NCBI RefSeq assembly: GCF_000750635.1 | Contig: NZ_CCDM010000006.1 | Coordinates: 1-64,000 of the forward strand | Length of the DNA stretch: 64,000 bases | Direction: 5' to 3' | DNA from: Oceanobacillus jeddahensis | GTDB taxonomy: Bacteria > Bacillota > Bacilli > Bacillales > Amphibacillaceae | Shown here: positions 1-8,210 of the stretch, one piece after another | How positions within the stretch are numbered: the first letter of the stretch is position 1 | How the letters are laid out: the number at the start of each line of letters is the position of its first letter | The notes under the pieces: generated by a model | Told to the model about the DNA's origin: nothing | The model's database searches: none | The model's input: the letters and a program-made list of their open reading frames with translations, nothing else | Made by a program: the position numbers and the translations under genes

Positions 1-38
1 TACTCTTATTTAGTTTTCAGGGTGCAAAATCTTGTAAG

Positions 39-154
39 TCTGGTAGCGACAGCGAAGAGGTCACACCTGTTCCCATGCCGAACACAGAAGTTAAGTTCTT
101 CAGCGCCGATGGTAGTTGGGGGCTTCCCCCTGCGAGAGTAGGACGCCGCCAGGC
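39..154 (+). rRNA. rrf: 5S ribosomal RNA
   Basis: The stretch matches the typical Bacillus 5S rRNA, including the GCGAAGAGGTCACACC block, CCGAACACAGAAGTTAAG and the 3' block GTAGGACGCCGCC. The length of about 116 nt is normal. Its 5' and 3' ends pair (TCTGGTAGCG with CGCCGCCAGG-like bases). It is presumably the last gene of an rRNA operon whose 23S gene lies left of the window. The exact ends are estimated to within a few bases. Confidence 0.95.
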
Positions 155-160
155 ACATTA

Positions 161-194
161 AAAAGAGTTAAGCATTATGCTTAGCTCTTTTTTT
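161..194 (+). terminator. Rho-independent terminator of the rRNA operon
   Basis: An 11-bp stem, GAGTTAAGCAT paired with ATGCTTAGCTC (one G-U pair), is followed by a run of seven T. It begins within ten bases of the 5S 3' end, as expected for the end of an rRNA operon. Confidence 0.85.
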
Positions 195-255
195 GTAAAA
201 AAATATTACTGATTTCAATAAGAAGAAAAGGTAATTTTTTATTAATAAAACCATA

Positions 256-813
256 TTATTCTATTGTTTTTGCTATTGTTGCCAATTTATTGACTGTTTT
301 CCAATTACGAACGGTGAATGGAACACCTAATTTCTGAAGTTGATTTGCCAGCTTAGCATTGCGAATACTATTATAAAAAAGAAGATAGATTTCTTTATCT
401 TGGATATGGTACTTTTCTTTTTCATGTTGAAATCCCTTTAAGTTTTCTAGATCTTCTTTGGAAGGAGGATTAAGAAAACAAGCCACATAGAGACTCTCTC
501 CGACAGAAGCTGTTTCTGCTTCTATAATCTCCTCCGCGGAAAAGGGACAATTTGCCATTAGCTGTTCCCATTCTTCTGCAGTTCTCAAAATCGTAAAAAT
601 AGAAAGTCCAAAATCTTGCATGATTTTATTCTCTATTTCTTCTCGCAATATCTTCTTCTTCTTGTCCGATTGAAATAAGATATTTCCACTTTGAATATAC
701 GTTTGAACGTTTTTAAGATCTAATGCTGTAAGTGATTCTCGTAACTCAGCCATTTTAATTTTATTTTTTCCGCCTACATTAACACCTCGTAATAATGCAA
801 TGAAAACTGGCAT
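256..813 (-). CDS. DUF1697 family protein
   Basis: A 185-residue protein that begins MPVFIALLRGVNVGGKNKIK, the hallmark start of the DUF1697 family. It also carries the family motif YIQSGNILF near residue 40. Family members are small, soluble, and of unknown biochemical role. The length matches the family norm. A GGGAG ribosome site lies at the right distance before the ATG. The gene is transcribed towards the 5S rRNA and stands alone. No terminator is obvious in the 60 bases after its stop. Identification of the family is firm; function is unknown. Confidence 0.85.
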   Translation of the reverse strand: MPVFIALLRGVNVGGKNKIKMAELRESLTALDLKNVQTYIQSGNILFQSDKKKKILREEIENKIMQDFGLSIFTILRTAEEWEQLMANCPFSAEEIIEAETASVGESLYVACFLNPPSKEDLENLKGFQHEKEKYHIQDKEIYLLFYNSIRNAKLANQLQKLGVPFTVRNWKTVNKLATIAKTIE

Positions 814-920
814 AGTTTATCAACTCCCTTATATACCTATTTTTATTATTTTACTCTGCTTATTGAGACAATGCAAAATACGAATCAACAATGATAAATG
901 CTAACAAATTCTCTAAGAAG

Positions 921-956
921 CTGTGGATAGGAAATAACCTGATTTTTTGATATAAT
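921..956 (+). promoter_or_regulatory. Probable promoter of the mifM-yidC2 unit
   Basis: A TGATATAAT extended -10 (TATAAT at 951-956) lies 55 bases before the mifM-like start codon. No good -35 is seen, which is tolerated with an extended -10. Assignment is by motif only. Confidence 0.5.
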
Positions 957-1010
957 AACAATTAGCTTAAATGATGATTAATTTTCAATACATAAAGGAG
1001 GTGAGTAAGC

Positions 1011-1379
1011 ATGTTTCTGGAACTTTTTAATAGTGCCATTATAGATTCTTCCATCTTTTATATGTATTTCGGTGTCATGTTGATGACGATGGGGATCATG
1101 TACTTTGTTCATTTTCATCATAATAATCCGATTGTATATGATTACGTACTGGGTGATAAACATCGAAATATTAAAATCAATATCAGATATATGGATAAAA
1201 CGTTCATTATTAATGAGCCCTTTATCATTTGGCTTATCGTAACATGTAAAAGAATAGATGAAAAAGACGATAAAAATGACAGTGCAGCCTCTTATTTTAA
1301 GAAGAAGTTTAAAATAAGAGGAGGACAATTATGGAAAAAAAGGGCTTACTCACAGCCTTTAAAAAATATCAGCTTTTAA
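1011..1379 (+). CDS. mifM: MifM-like ribosome-arrest leader peptide (YidC-activity sensor)
   Basis: A 122-codon frame with a strong AAAGGAGGTG site, directly upstream of a YidC paralogue. It resembles B. subtilis MifM in layout. It starts MFLE (MifM starts MFVE), has one N-terminal membrane segment at about residues 13-34, and has a second hydrophobic patch (FIIWLIV, 71-77) just before an acidic stretch DEKDDKND (83-90) and SAAS (91-94). That recalls the MifM arrest region ending NDEEDAGS. In the known system the nascent MifM is inserted by SpoIIIJ/YidC1; low insertase activity prolongs stalling, which unfolds a hairpin and frees the yidC2 ribosome site. The 5' arm of the hairpin here starts at codon 93, as such a switch needs. 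Odd point: the frame does not stop after the arrest motif but runs 28 more residues through the hairpin and 49 bases into yidC2. Homology rests on recalled similarity and context, not on a search. Confidence 0.8.
   Translation: MFLELFNSAIIDSSIFYMYFGVMLMTMGIMYFVHFHHNNPIVYDYVLGDKHRNIKINIRYMDKTFIINEPFIIWLIVTCKRIDEKDDKNDSAASYFKKKFKIRGGQLWKKRAYSQPLKNISF
1288..1324 (+). promoter_or_regulatory. Hairpin sequestering the yidC2 ribosome binding site
   Basis: A perfect 13-bp inverted repeat, CCTCTTATTTTAA (1288-1300) and TTAAAATAAGAGG (1309-1321), encloses an 8-base loop. The 3' arm overlaps the Shine-Dalgarno AGAGGAGG (1317-1324) of yidC2, so folding would hide it. The 5' arm lies just beyond the acidic arrest region of the upstream frame, where a stalled ribosome would melt it. 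No T-run follows, so it is not a terminator. Confidence 0.85.
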
Positions 1380-2113
1380 TTATTGTACTATTGTTGACTG
1401 TTATACTTGCAGGGTGTGGAGCAAATACTGCTCCTATTGACAGTTCATCGACAGGATTTTTTGATCATTATTTTGTGTATCCTTTTTCACTTTTGATTAA
1501 AAAAATAGCTTTTTTGTTTCAAGGTAATTACGGGATTGCAATTGTTTTGATTACAATTATTATTCGGTTTGTATTGATGCCATTTTTTATTCGACAGTCA
1601 AAGAATAGTAAAGACTCTCAAAAGAAAATGGCAGTGATGAAGCCGGAGATGGACCTGATTCAAAAGAAATATAAGGGCAAGAGCAGTACAGAAGATCAGC
1701 TAAGTATGCAGAGAGAATTAAGCTATCTTTATAAAAAGCATAATTTTAATCCTGTTAAAATGGCGGTAGGGTGTTTGCCACTAATTATTCAGATGCCTAT
1801 TCTGATTGGGTTCTATTATGCTATTATGCGTACTCCAGAGATAGCGGAGCAGTCATTTCTGTGGTTTAGTTTAGGAGAAACAGATCTTTTATTTGTTGCT
1901 TTTGCTGTGCTTATTTATTATCTGCAAGCAAGAGTAAGTCTCATTGGATTAGAAGAAGCCCAGCGAAAGCAAATGGCTATTATGAGCTTCTTATCTCCAA
2001 TTATGATTGCAGTTATCTCTTTAAATGTCCCTTCAGCATTACCTTTATATTGGGCAGTTAGTGGAATATTTATGATTATACAAACACTCATTATAAAAAA
2101 ATATGTACATTAA
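1331..2113 (+). CDS. yidC2: Membrane protein insertase YidC2 (YidC/Oxa1 family lipoprotein)
   Basis: A 260-residue YidC/Oxa1/Alb3-type insertase that places membrane proteins into the lipid bilayer, alone or with SecYEG. Residues 1-29 form a lipoprotein signal ending in the lipobox LAGC (Cys29). Membrane segments follow at about 57-80, 135-156, 180-197 and 215-253. The YKKHNFNPVKMAVGCLPLIIQMPILIG-type region (split: YKKHNFNP, GCLPLIIQMP) is typical of the family. An Arg in the first core helix (IIIRFVLMP, about residue 73) fits the conserved groove arginine. It follows the mifM-like leader, whose frame overlaps its first 49 bases, so its translation is probably induced when the main insertase is limiting. 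Length is normal for Gram-positive YidC2. Confidence 0.92.
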   Translation: MEKKGLLTAFKKYQLLIIVLLLTVILAGCGANTAPIDSSSTGFFDHYFVYPFSLLIKKIAFLFQGNYGIAIVLITIIIRFVLMPFFIRQSKNSKDSQKKMAVMKPEMDLIQKKYKGKSSTEDQLSMQRELSYLYKKHNFNPVKMAVGCLPLIIQMPILIGFYYAIMRTPEIAEQSFLWFSLGETDLLFVAFAVLIYYLQARVSLIGLEEAQRKQMAIMSFLSPIMIAVISLNVPSALPLYWAVSGIFMIIQTLIIKKYVH

Positions 2114-2141
2114 TAAAAAGACTTGTAAATAAACGGTATAA

Positions 2142-2174
2142 AATCCCCCTTTTATCATTATATGGAGGGGGATT
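2142..2174 (+). terminator. Putative terminator after yidC2
   Basis: The stem AATCCCCCT / AGGGGGATT (9 bp) encloses a 15-base loop 28 bases after the yidC2 stop. Only a short T-containing tract follows, so termination may be partial. From here to the tRNA promoter near 2400 no coding frame or other signal was seen. Confidence 0.5.
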
Positions 2175-2399
2175 ATTACTGTAAAAATTAATTTTTCAAG
2201 GAATGTAACAACTTAATGGAAGATTTTAAGAGAAAAATATTAAAAAGAAGCAATGCATTTTATATGAAGAGAAAATGGGATAGAGGTGTTCATAACTCCA
2301 TAGTCATTCGCAATAACACTTATAAACAACACTCAATTTGGATAAACTAATAGAGAAGTAATGATCAAAAAAATAATTAGAAAAAATTTAAAAAGGGTC

Positions 2400-2428
2400 T
2401 TGCATTATTCTCTAAAAGAGGATATAAT
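2400..2428 (+). promoter_or_regulatory. Sigma-A promoter of the tRNA genes
   Basis: TTGCAT (2400-2405), a 17-base spacer, and a perfect TATAAT (2423-2428) lie about 45 bases before tRNA-fMet. This is a strong consensus arrangement for the housekeeping sigma factor. Confidence 0.75.
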
Positions 2429-2473
2429 AAATCTTGTCCCTAATTAAGGGATAGAAAAAATAATCATTCATAT

Positions 2474-2550
2474 CGCGGGGTGGAGCAGTCTGGCAGCTCG
2501 TTGGGCTCATAACCCAAAGGTCGTAGGTTCAAATCCTACCCCCGCAACCA
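2474..2550 (+). tRNA. Initiator tRNA-fMet (CAT)
   Basis: A 77-base cloverleaf with anticodon CAT in GGGCTCATAACCC. The three G-C pairs of the anticodon stem and the unpaired C1 opposite A72 identify the initiator rather than elongator tRNA. The T-arm reads GGTTCAAATCC and the CCA end is encoded. Confidence 0.95.
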
Positions 2551-2609
2551 AATTAAGATCCAGATTTTTTACCATTGGAGTACTGGATAAAGTAAGCATA
2601 CATAATTTA

Positions 2610-2686
2610 GGTCCGGTAGTTCAGTTGGTTAGAATGCCTGCCTGTCACGCAGGAGGTCGCGGGTTCGAGTCCCGTCCGGACCGCCA
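2610..2686 (+). tRNA. tRNA-Asp (GTC)
   Basis: A 77-base cloverleaf with acceptor arms GGTCCGG / CCGGACC, anticodon GTC in CCTGTCACG, T-arm GGGTTCGAGTCCC and an encoded CCA. It lies 59 bases after tRNA-fMet in the same transcript. Confidence 0.95.
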
Positions 2687-2714
2687 TGATTTTTAAAATA
2701 ATAGTAATCGGCAG

Positions 2715-2748
2715 CACATGGTTTCCGCTAAGAAACATGTGTTTTTTT
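2715..2748 (+). terminator. Terminator after the tRNA genes
   Basis: CACATGGTTTC pairs with GAAACATGTG (one bulged G) and is followed by seven T. Confidence 0.85.
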
Positions 2749-2847
2749 AATGCATAAATGGATTATTGTTACTTGAGATTTAAAAAATAGGTAAAATAGT
2801 TTTTATCAATAATTTGTATCGATTTTTATGACATAAATTTTTATTTT

Positions 2848-2868
2848 TTGGCTTTGATTTGCTATGAT
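2848..2868 (+). promoter_or_regulatory. Candidate promoter of the thiL-tsaD operon
   Basis: TGCTATGAT is an extended -10 (TATGAT at 2863-2868) about 180 bases before thiL. No clear -35. It is the best candidate in the 2749-3049 gap, in which nothing else stands out. Confidence 0.35.
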
Positions 2869-3049
2869 AAGTAGTAGATTAAAAAAGCTTGTATTCGTTT
2901 ATGGTTTAACGAATAGTTCGGTTTGTTAGCTAAGCATATGAAAAGTTGACTTCGTTGTGAAATACTTCTTAGGATGGGGACTGCTCTGCCTGTCCCAACG
3001 AAACATTTGTGAAATTTTCCCAATGTGAAATAAAGGAATTGGTGATCGT

Positions 3050-4009
3050 ATGGATGAATTTTCATTTATTAATGCCATCAAACAAAAAGCTTATAGTCAG
3101 CCAACATTAGTCAAAGGAATTGGCGATGATGCAGCTGTTTTTCGCAGTACATCGGATATTGTTACAACGGTAGATACGTTTGTTGAGAATATCCATTTTT
3201 CTTTAGAAACCATGCGTCCATTTCATATCGGGTATCGGGTACTAGCGGCAAATATCAGCGATTTAGCTGCAATGGGGGCAGAGCCTGCTTTTTATTTAGT
3301 TTCTATGTGTATTCCAAAAACATGGAACCAGAAAGCGTTAGAGGAAATTTATCAAGGAATGCATGAGCTGGCATCCTTGCATCAAATGGATCTAATTGGT
3401 GGCGACACGGTTTCAAGTGACCGTTTAATGATCTCTATTACAGCAATGGGATATGTACCGAAAGATCAAGCTAGATTTCGAAGTGATGCGCAGCCAAACG
3501 ATATCATCTTTGCTACTGGAACATTGGGAGATTCCCGGGCAGGCTTAGAAATATTGCTGCAAGGCCAGGAATGTAAAAGCCAGGACTATTATATCCAACG
3601 TCATCGCCTTCCAGAGCCGAGAGTGGCATTGGCGCTAGGATTACGGGAAATAAATCGGGTGGCGTTAAATGATATTAGTGATGGAATTTCAAATGAAGCA
3701 AATGAGATAGCAGAAGCTTCTGGTGTGGGGATTTTCATTATAGAAGACAGCGTTCCTGTTTCTGAAAGTTTTCATCAGTTTTCTGAAGAGCAGCAGTACG
3801 AATGGAAATTGTCAGGTGGAGAAGACTTTGAACTTCTCGGAACAATATCAAAAGCAAATTGGCCGAGGGTCCAGGAAATTGCTGACCAGATAAATACGCC
3901 TATCCGGCAGATTGGCTATGTCTATGAAGCGGAAGAACCGCGTGTTCTGATTCAAACACATGGAGAGACAAAACAATTAACGAAAAGCGGATACACACAT
4001 TTAAAGTAG
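3050..4009 (+). CDS. thiL: Thiamine-monophosphate kinase
   Basis: ThiL phosphorylates thiamine monophosphate to thiamine diphosphate, the last step of cofactor synthesis, in the cytoplasm. The 319-residue length is usual. Characteristic segments are GIGDDAAVF near residue 24, TTVDTFVENIHF near 41, the metal-binding NISDLAAMGA near 70, GGDTVSS near 119 and NDISDGISNEANEIA near 206. It heads the thiL-tsaE-tsaB-rimI-tsaD gene string, the same order as ydiA-ydiB-ydiC-ydiD-gcp in B. subtilis. The tsaE ribosome site overlaps its stop. Start: ATG, with only a weak preceding GGTGAT site. Confidence 0.95.
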   Translation: MDEFSFINAIKQKAYSQPTLVKGIGDDAAVFRSTSDIVTTVDTFVENIHFSLETMRPFHIGYRVLAANISDLAAMGAEPAFYLVSMCIPKTWNQKALEEIYQGMHELASLHQMDLIGGDTVSSDRLMISITAMGYVPKDQARFRSDAQPNDIIFATGTLGDSRAGLEILLQGQECKSQDYYIQRHRLPEPRVALALGLREINRVALNDISDGISNEANEIAEASGVGIFIIEDSVPVSESFHQFSEEQQYEWKLSGGEDFELLGTISKANWPRVQEIADQINTPIRQIGYVYEAEEPRVLIQTHGETKQLTKSGYTHLK

Positions 4010-4018
4010 GTGGAATCA

Positions 4019-4468
4019 TTGTTGCAGTTGTTATTAAAAACAGAAAAGGATACACAAGATTTTGCATATCAGCTAGCTGAGAATTTACAGCCTAACGATG
4101 TCTTAACCCTTGAAGGTCAACTTGGTGTTGGAAAGACTACTTTTACAAAAGGGTTGGCGAAGGGGTTGGGAGTGAAGCGTAATATCAGTAGTCCAACTTT
4201 TACCATTGTGAAGGAATATCGCGGGCGTTTACCACTATATCATATGGACGTGTATCGGTTAGAGAATTCGATGGAGGATATTGGTTTTGACGATTATTTC
4301 TTTGGCGATGGCATCACAGTAATTGAATGGGCTAGTTTTATTGAAGATTTTCTTCCCAAAGAACGGCTGGATATTAAAATGCATTATGCAGATAATGAGA
4401 ATCAGCGTGAAATTACACTTACTCCTTTCGGGGAGCATTTTGAACAAGTTGTTAAAGCATTGAGTTAG
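4019..4468 (+). CDS. tsaE: tRNA t6A biosynthesis ATPase TsaE
   Basis: TsaE is the ATPase of the TsaBDE complex that, with TsaC, makes N6-threonylcarbamoyladenosine at A37 of ANN-decoding tRNAs. It has a Walker A motif GQLGVGKTT at about residues 33-41 and the family block SPTFTIVKEY followed by LYHMDVYRLE. Start choice: the frame is open from a GTG at 4010, which has no ribosome site. The TTG at 4019 lies five bases after AGGTGG (4008-4013) and gives an N-terminus as long as B. subtilis TsaE, so it is preferred. The stop is ten bases before tsaB. Confidence 0.92.
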   Translation: MLQLLLKTEKDTQDFAYQLAENLQPNDVLTLEGQLGVGKTTFTKGLAKGLGVKRNISSPTFTIVKEYRGRLPLYHMDVYRLENSMEDIGFDDYFFGDGITVIEWASFIEDFLPKERLDIKMHYADNENQREITLTPFGEHFEQVVKALS

Positions 4469-4478
4469 GAGTTTTTTT

Positions 4479-5183
4479 ATGAAAATACTTGCAATGGATA
4501 CTTCCAATCAAGTTTTAAGTGTGGCATTATTAGGTGATAAACAAATAATTAGTGAAGTCACTACAAATATCGCTAAAAATCATTCCGTGCGTTTAATGCC
4601 TGCAGTGGAAAAGCTGATGAAGGATGTGAACGTGACCCCTTCTGAATTAGATCGTATTGTTGTTGCAAAAGGGCCGGGATCTTATACTGGAGTCCGGATT
4701 GGATTAGCTACAGCAAAAACAATGGCATGGGCTTTAAATATACCGGTTATAGGTGTGTCTAGCCTGGAGACGCTGGCTTATCAGGGGCTTTTATTTGATG
4801 GAATCATTTGCCCATTTTTTAATGCCAGACGCGGTTTAGTTTATACAGGGGCATATCAATGGAAAAATGAAACCCTTGAAACAGTAATGGATGAAGAAAA
4901 TATTTTAATGACGGACTGGCTTGCAAAGTTGAAAGAATCAGGAGAAAAAATCTTATTTTTAAGTCAGGATATCGAACTTTTTAAAAATGTTATTATAGAG
5001 CAGTTGCAGGATAAAGCTGTGATTGCTGATATATCATTTCAACTTCCAAGAGCAGCTCATTTGGCGCTTCTAGGCAGAGGAAAAGAAGCTGACTCTGTTC
5101 ATGCACTTGTTCCGAACTATCTTCGTTTAACAGAAGCGGAAGCAAATTGGCAAAAGCAGCAAAAGGAGAAAGCAAACCGATGA
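4479..5183 (+). CDS. tsaB: tRNA t6A biosynthesis protein TsaB
   Basis: An ASKHA-fold partner of TsaD required for the threonylcarbamoyl transfer step of t6A synthesis. The 234-residue protein begins MKILAMDTSNQVLSVALL and has the diagnostic GPGSYTGVRIGLATAK near residue 65. Unlike TsaD it lacks the HxxxH metal site, as expected. Its TGA overlaps the rimI start in an ATGA arrangement, which points to translational coupling. Confidence 0.95.
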   Translation: MKILAMDTSNQVLSVALLGDKQIISEVTTNIAKNHSVRLMPAVEKLMKDVNVTPSELDRIVVAKGPGSYTGVRIGLATAKTMAWALNIPVIGVSSLETLAYQGLLFDGIICPFFNARRGLVYTGAYQWKNETLETVMDEENILMTDWLAKLKESGEKILFLSQDIELFKNVIIEQLQDKAVIADISFQLPRAAHLALLGRGKEADSVHALVPNYLRLTEAEANWQKQQKEKANR

Positions 5184-5629
5184 GTGCGTTTGTTATTCGT
5201 GAGATGAAGTTGGAAGATGTTCCAGGAGTGTTGGCAGTAGAAGAAGCAACATTTGAAGGACCGTGGGATGCAGATATATTTTATAAAGAACTCTGTGAAA
5301 ACGATCATGCTTATTACTTTGTAGCCTGTGTGGATGATCGAATTATTGGCTACATTGGTACGTGGATAGTATTTGGAGACGGACAAATTACAAATTTTGC
5401 TGTTCATCCAGATATGCGAGGACAAAAAATTGGTGAGAAATTATTCGGTTATGTGATGACTTTTATGGCTAGTAGAGGAGTAGAACGACTTTCACTAGAA
5501 GTACGTGTCTCAAATACGGCTGCACAATCTTTATATAAGAAGTTTGGGCTTGTTGCTGGTGGAATTCGAAAGCATTATTACACGGATAATTTTGAAGATG
5601 CTATTGTTATGTGGGTGAATGTAAAATGA
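5180..5629 (+). CDS. rimI: Ribosomal protein S18-alanine N-acetyltransferase-like GNAT
   Basis: A 149-residue GNAT enzyme. The acetyl-CoA loop is [13 protein letters not shown] (about residue 75), and the C-terminal [13 protein letters not shown] is typical of RimI. RimI acetylates the N-terminal Ala of S18, and its position between tsaB and tsaD is conserved in Bacillales. Start: the frame is open upstream, but the ATG at 5180 has AAAGGAG at the right distance and overlaps the tsaB stop by four bases. Its own TGA overlaps the tsaD ATG by four bases. Confidence 0.93.
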   Translation: MSAFVIREMKLEDVPGVLAVEEATFEGPWDADIFYKELCENDHAYYFVACVDDRIIGYIGTWIVFGDGQITNFAVHPDMRGQKIGEKLFGYVMTFMASRGVERLSLEVRVSNTAAQSLYKKFGLVAGGIRKHYYTDNFEDAIVMWVNVK

Positions 5630-6636
5630 AAAAAGACACAGTGATATTAGGTATAGAAACAAGTTGTGATGAAACAGCTGCATCGATTGTAAAGAATGGA
5701 CGCGAAATTCTTTCGAATGTGGTTGCATCTCAAATTGAAAGTCACAAGCGTTTTGGTGGTGTTGTACCTGAGATAGCTTCAAGACACCATGTAGAGCAAA
5801 TTACCATGGTTTTAGAAGAAGCAGTTCATCAAGCTGAAGTAGGCTGGAATGAAATCGATGCAATTGCTGTTACAGAAGGACCAGGCTTAGTAGGAGCGCT
5901 TCTTGTTGGTGTTAATGCAGCAAAAGCTTTAGCCTTTGCAAAAAATAAGCCACTTATTGGTGTGCATCATATTGCTGGACATATTTATGCAAACCGCTTG
6001 GAAAATGAATTTGAGTTTCCACTTTTGGCATTGATTGTTTCAGGAGGACATACCGAGCTTGTCCTGATGAAAGATCATTACATGTATGAATTAATTGGTG
6101 AAACAAGAGATGATGCTGCTGGTGAAGCTTATGATAAAGTTGCAAGGATGTTAAAACTCCCATATCCGGGAGGGCCAGAAATTGATCGTTTGAGCAAAGA
6201 AGGAGAGGCAACGATTGAATTTCCACGTGCTTGGCTAGAAGAAGGAAGTTATGATTTTAGTTTTAGTGGCCTAAAATCCGCTGTTATCAATACGCTTCAT
6301 AATGCAGAACAGCGTGGGAAAACGTTAGAGCCTTCAGAGGTTGCAGCAAGCTTTCAGCAAAGCGTTATTGAAGTATTGACGGAAAAAACATATCGTGCGG
6401 CGCAAGAATATCATGTGAAGCAGGTTATTGTTGCTGGCGGTGTTGCAGCAAATAAAGGGTTACGAGAAAGTTTAAAAGATCGCTTTAGTAATGGTCATGC
6501 TGATTTGTATATTCCACCAATTCATTTATGTACAGATAATGCGGCTATGATTGCGGCAGCAGGAACCATTTTATACGAAAAAGAGAAATTTGTAGAACTT
6601 GATTTAAACGCAAATCCTTCATTAATGTTAGAATAG
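5626..6636 (+). CDS. tsaD: tRNA N6-adenosine threonylcarbamoyltransferase TsaD
   Basis: TsaD transfers the threonylcarbamoyl group to A37 of tRNA. The N-terminus [16 protein letters not shown], the metal-binding HIAGH (His115 and His119) and the C-terminal [12 protein letters not shown] are diagnostic. With 336 residues it has normal length. The ATG at 5626 is chosen over a GTG 15 bases upstream because it matches the family start and couples to rimI in an ATGA overlap. The operon ends here; a composite repeat region follows. Confidence 0.95.
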   Translation: MKKDTVILGIETSCDETAASIVKNGREILSNVVASQIESHKRFGGVVPEIASRHHVEQITMVLEEAVHQAEVGWNEIDAIAVTEGPGLVGALLVGVNAAKALAFAKNKPLIGVHHIAGHIYANRLENEFEFPLLALIVSGGHTELVLMKDHYMYELIGETRDDAAGEAYDKVARMLKLPYPGGPEIDRLSKEGEATIEFPRAWLEEGSYDFSFSGLKSAVINTLHNAEQRGKTLEPSEVAASFQQSVIEVLTEKTYRAAQEYHVKQVIVAGGVAANKGLRESLKDRFSNGHADLYIPPIHLCTDNAAMIAAAGTILYEKEKFVELDLNANPSLMLE

Positions 6637-6660
6637 GTATAATAACAATTTAAACTTACT

Positions 6661-6915
6661 AGCGAGATTTATCGCAGTCCCAGTGGGAAGACCCCGCAGA
6701 AAAAAGCGAACTTCTTTTTTCGAAGAGATGAGCTCGGGGCCCGTGGAAAGTGTAGTGTTTTCCGTAGCGGTCGTATTAAGCTGACAACGTAGGTAATCAA
6801 AGCCCCAGCCCGTTTCAGTGAGGGATGGAGCAGACTAAGTTCGCGACGTCGTGTCTCAGGCGTCTGCACTAGTACATCCATGTGCAAACCCCCATTGAAT
6901 AAAGTTTTACTTTAT
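6661..6915 (-). repeat. Composite intergenic repeat (R2-like left part, R1 right part)
   Basis: This 255-bp stretch is richer in G+C than its surroundings and has no convincing gene. The right half (6812-6915) shares AGCAGACTAAGTTCGCGA and an ending like TTGAATAAAGTTTTACTTTAT with the complement of the repeat at 25461-25698. The left half (to about 6790) has CGGGGCCCGTGGAAAG-like sequence that resembles the R2 elements near 12 kb. A local palindrome GCGAACTTC... around AAAAAAG/CTTTTTT lies at 6702-6722. The rest of 6637-7024 holds nothing else seen. Confidence 0.6.
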
Positions 6916-7024
6916 AAAAAATGTCTATGCTGAAATGATTGCTAATACCTATTGTAATAGATTATAATGTGTGATGTTTTCATGGAAATCAGGAAAGCAA
7001 CAGGAGAAATTTGGTGGGAATCCG

Positions 7025-8197
7025 ATGAATAAAAAACAAAATTATTATTTTCAAACTGATTTAATCTTATTATTGCTTGCTTTTGCAATAATAAGTTTTT
7101 TGGCAGTGTATAATGCACAGCAACTAGAGCAGTATAATACGAATTTTCTAATACGGCAAATGCTCTTTTATGCAATTGGGGTTGGAATGATTGCGTCTGT
7201 GCAGTTTTTAGACTTAGAGCAATTGTATAAAACAAGTCTCTATATTTATATCGGCGGGATTGTATTACTGGCATTTATTCCTATTAGCCCAGATTTTATT
7301 GCAAGAGAAATAAATGGTGCGAAAAGTTGGTATACCTTTATACCAGGATTAACGCTTCAGCCAGCAGAATTTGTTAAAATATCCACGATTCTATTTTTGT
7401 CGGCAGTAATCAGCAAGCATAAGGAAAAGTATGAAGTAAGTACGTTAAAGACAGATATACAACTTCTTGGTAAGCTATTATTGTATACAGCAATACCTGT
7501 ATTTTTAATTATGCTACAGCCAGATTTCGGAACAGCAATGGTTTATTTATTCATAGTAGGAATGCTGATTATTCTATCAGGAATTAATTGGAAAATCATT
7601 TTTTCTTTAATTCTATCAGGTGTTGCTGTTATAGCCAGTGCTTTATTTATAGTTATTGAATTTCCAGGGTTTGCTGAAGAAACACTCGGAGTTCAGCCTT
7701 ATCAAATCGATCGTGTCATGACTTGGTTTGATCCGTCACAGCAGTCAGCAGACGCGAACTTTCACTTTGAACGCTCACATATGGCGCTAGGATCAGGACA
7801 GTTATTTGGAAAAGGAATGGGAAGTATTGAGGTAAACTATCCGGAAGCCCAGACGGATTTTATCTTTTCTGTCATTGGAGAAAGTTTTGGGTTTGTTGGC
7901 AGTGCTTTCGTGGTCCTTCTTTATTTTATGCTTTTATATAAATTAGTAACACTTGGGTTAAATATATATAAGCATTCGCCATTCGGAGCTTATTTCTGTT
8001 TTGGGTTTTTAAGCTTAATGCTTGTTCATGTTTTTCAAAACATTGGGATGACTGTTGGAATTATGCCAGTAACTGGTATTCCTTTACTTTTAATCAGTTA
8101 TGGAGGAAGTTCCGTTATGTCAACGATGCTTGGCATGGCTGTTATTTATAGAGTAGCGGTAGAAGAAACTATCCAGAATGATTATTTATTTAAATAA
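7025..8197 (+). CDS. SEDS-family peptidoglycan polymerase (RodA/FtsW-like)
   Basis: A 390-residue polytopic protein of the SEDS family, which polymerises lipid II glycan strands at the membrane with a class B penicillin-binding protein. About ten hydrophobic segments are visible. Family signatures are INGAKSWYTFIPGLTLQPAEFVKI (split: NGAKSW, QPAEFVK), YPEAQTDFIFSVIGE and GIMPVTGIPLLLISYGGSS. The overall length is close to RodA; SpoVE/FtsW are similar, so the exact paralogue is not settled. Start: ATG at 7025, preceded by GGTGGG; an upstream ATG in frame at 6971 lacks a ribosome site. It stands alone, and B. subtilis has no such gene at this point. Confidence 0.88.
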   Translation: MNKKQNYYFQTDLILLLLAFAIISFLAVYNAQQLEQYNTNFLIRQMLFYAIGVGMIASVQFLDLEQLYKTSLYIYIGGIVLLAFIPISPDFIAREINGAKSWYTFIPGLTLQPAEFVKISTILFLSAVISKHKEKYEVSTLKTDIQLLGKLLLYTAIPVFLIMLQPDFGTAMVYLFIVGMLIILSGINWKIIFSLILSGVAVIASALFIVIEFPGFAEETLGVQPYQIDRVMTWFDPSQQSADANFHFERSHMALGSGQLFGKGMGSIEVNYPEAQTDFIFSVIGESFGFVGSAFVVLLYFMLLYKLVTLGLNIYKHSPFGAYFCFGFLSLMLVHVFQNIGMTVGIMPVTGIPLLLISYGGSSVMSTMLGMAVIYRVAVEETIQNDYLFK

Positions 8198-8210
8198 TAT
8201 AATATAAAAC

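Noticed and set aside
978..1328. A 116-codon open frame on the minus strand
   Set aside because: It lies opposite the mifM-like gene, has no ribosome site and its mirror-image end comes from the inverted repeat of the hairpin.
6669..6887. Minus-strand frame of 72 codons in the GC-richer gap after tsaD
   Set aside because: It falls wholly within the repeat region and its protein is low-complexity with no family; the R1/R2 similarity explains the open frame.
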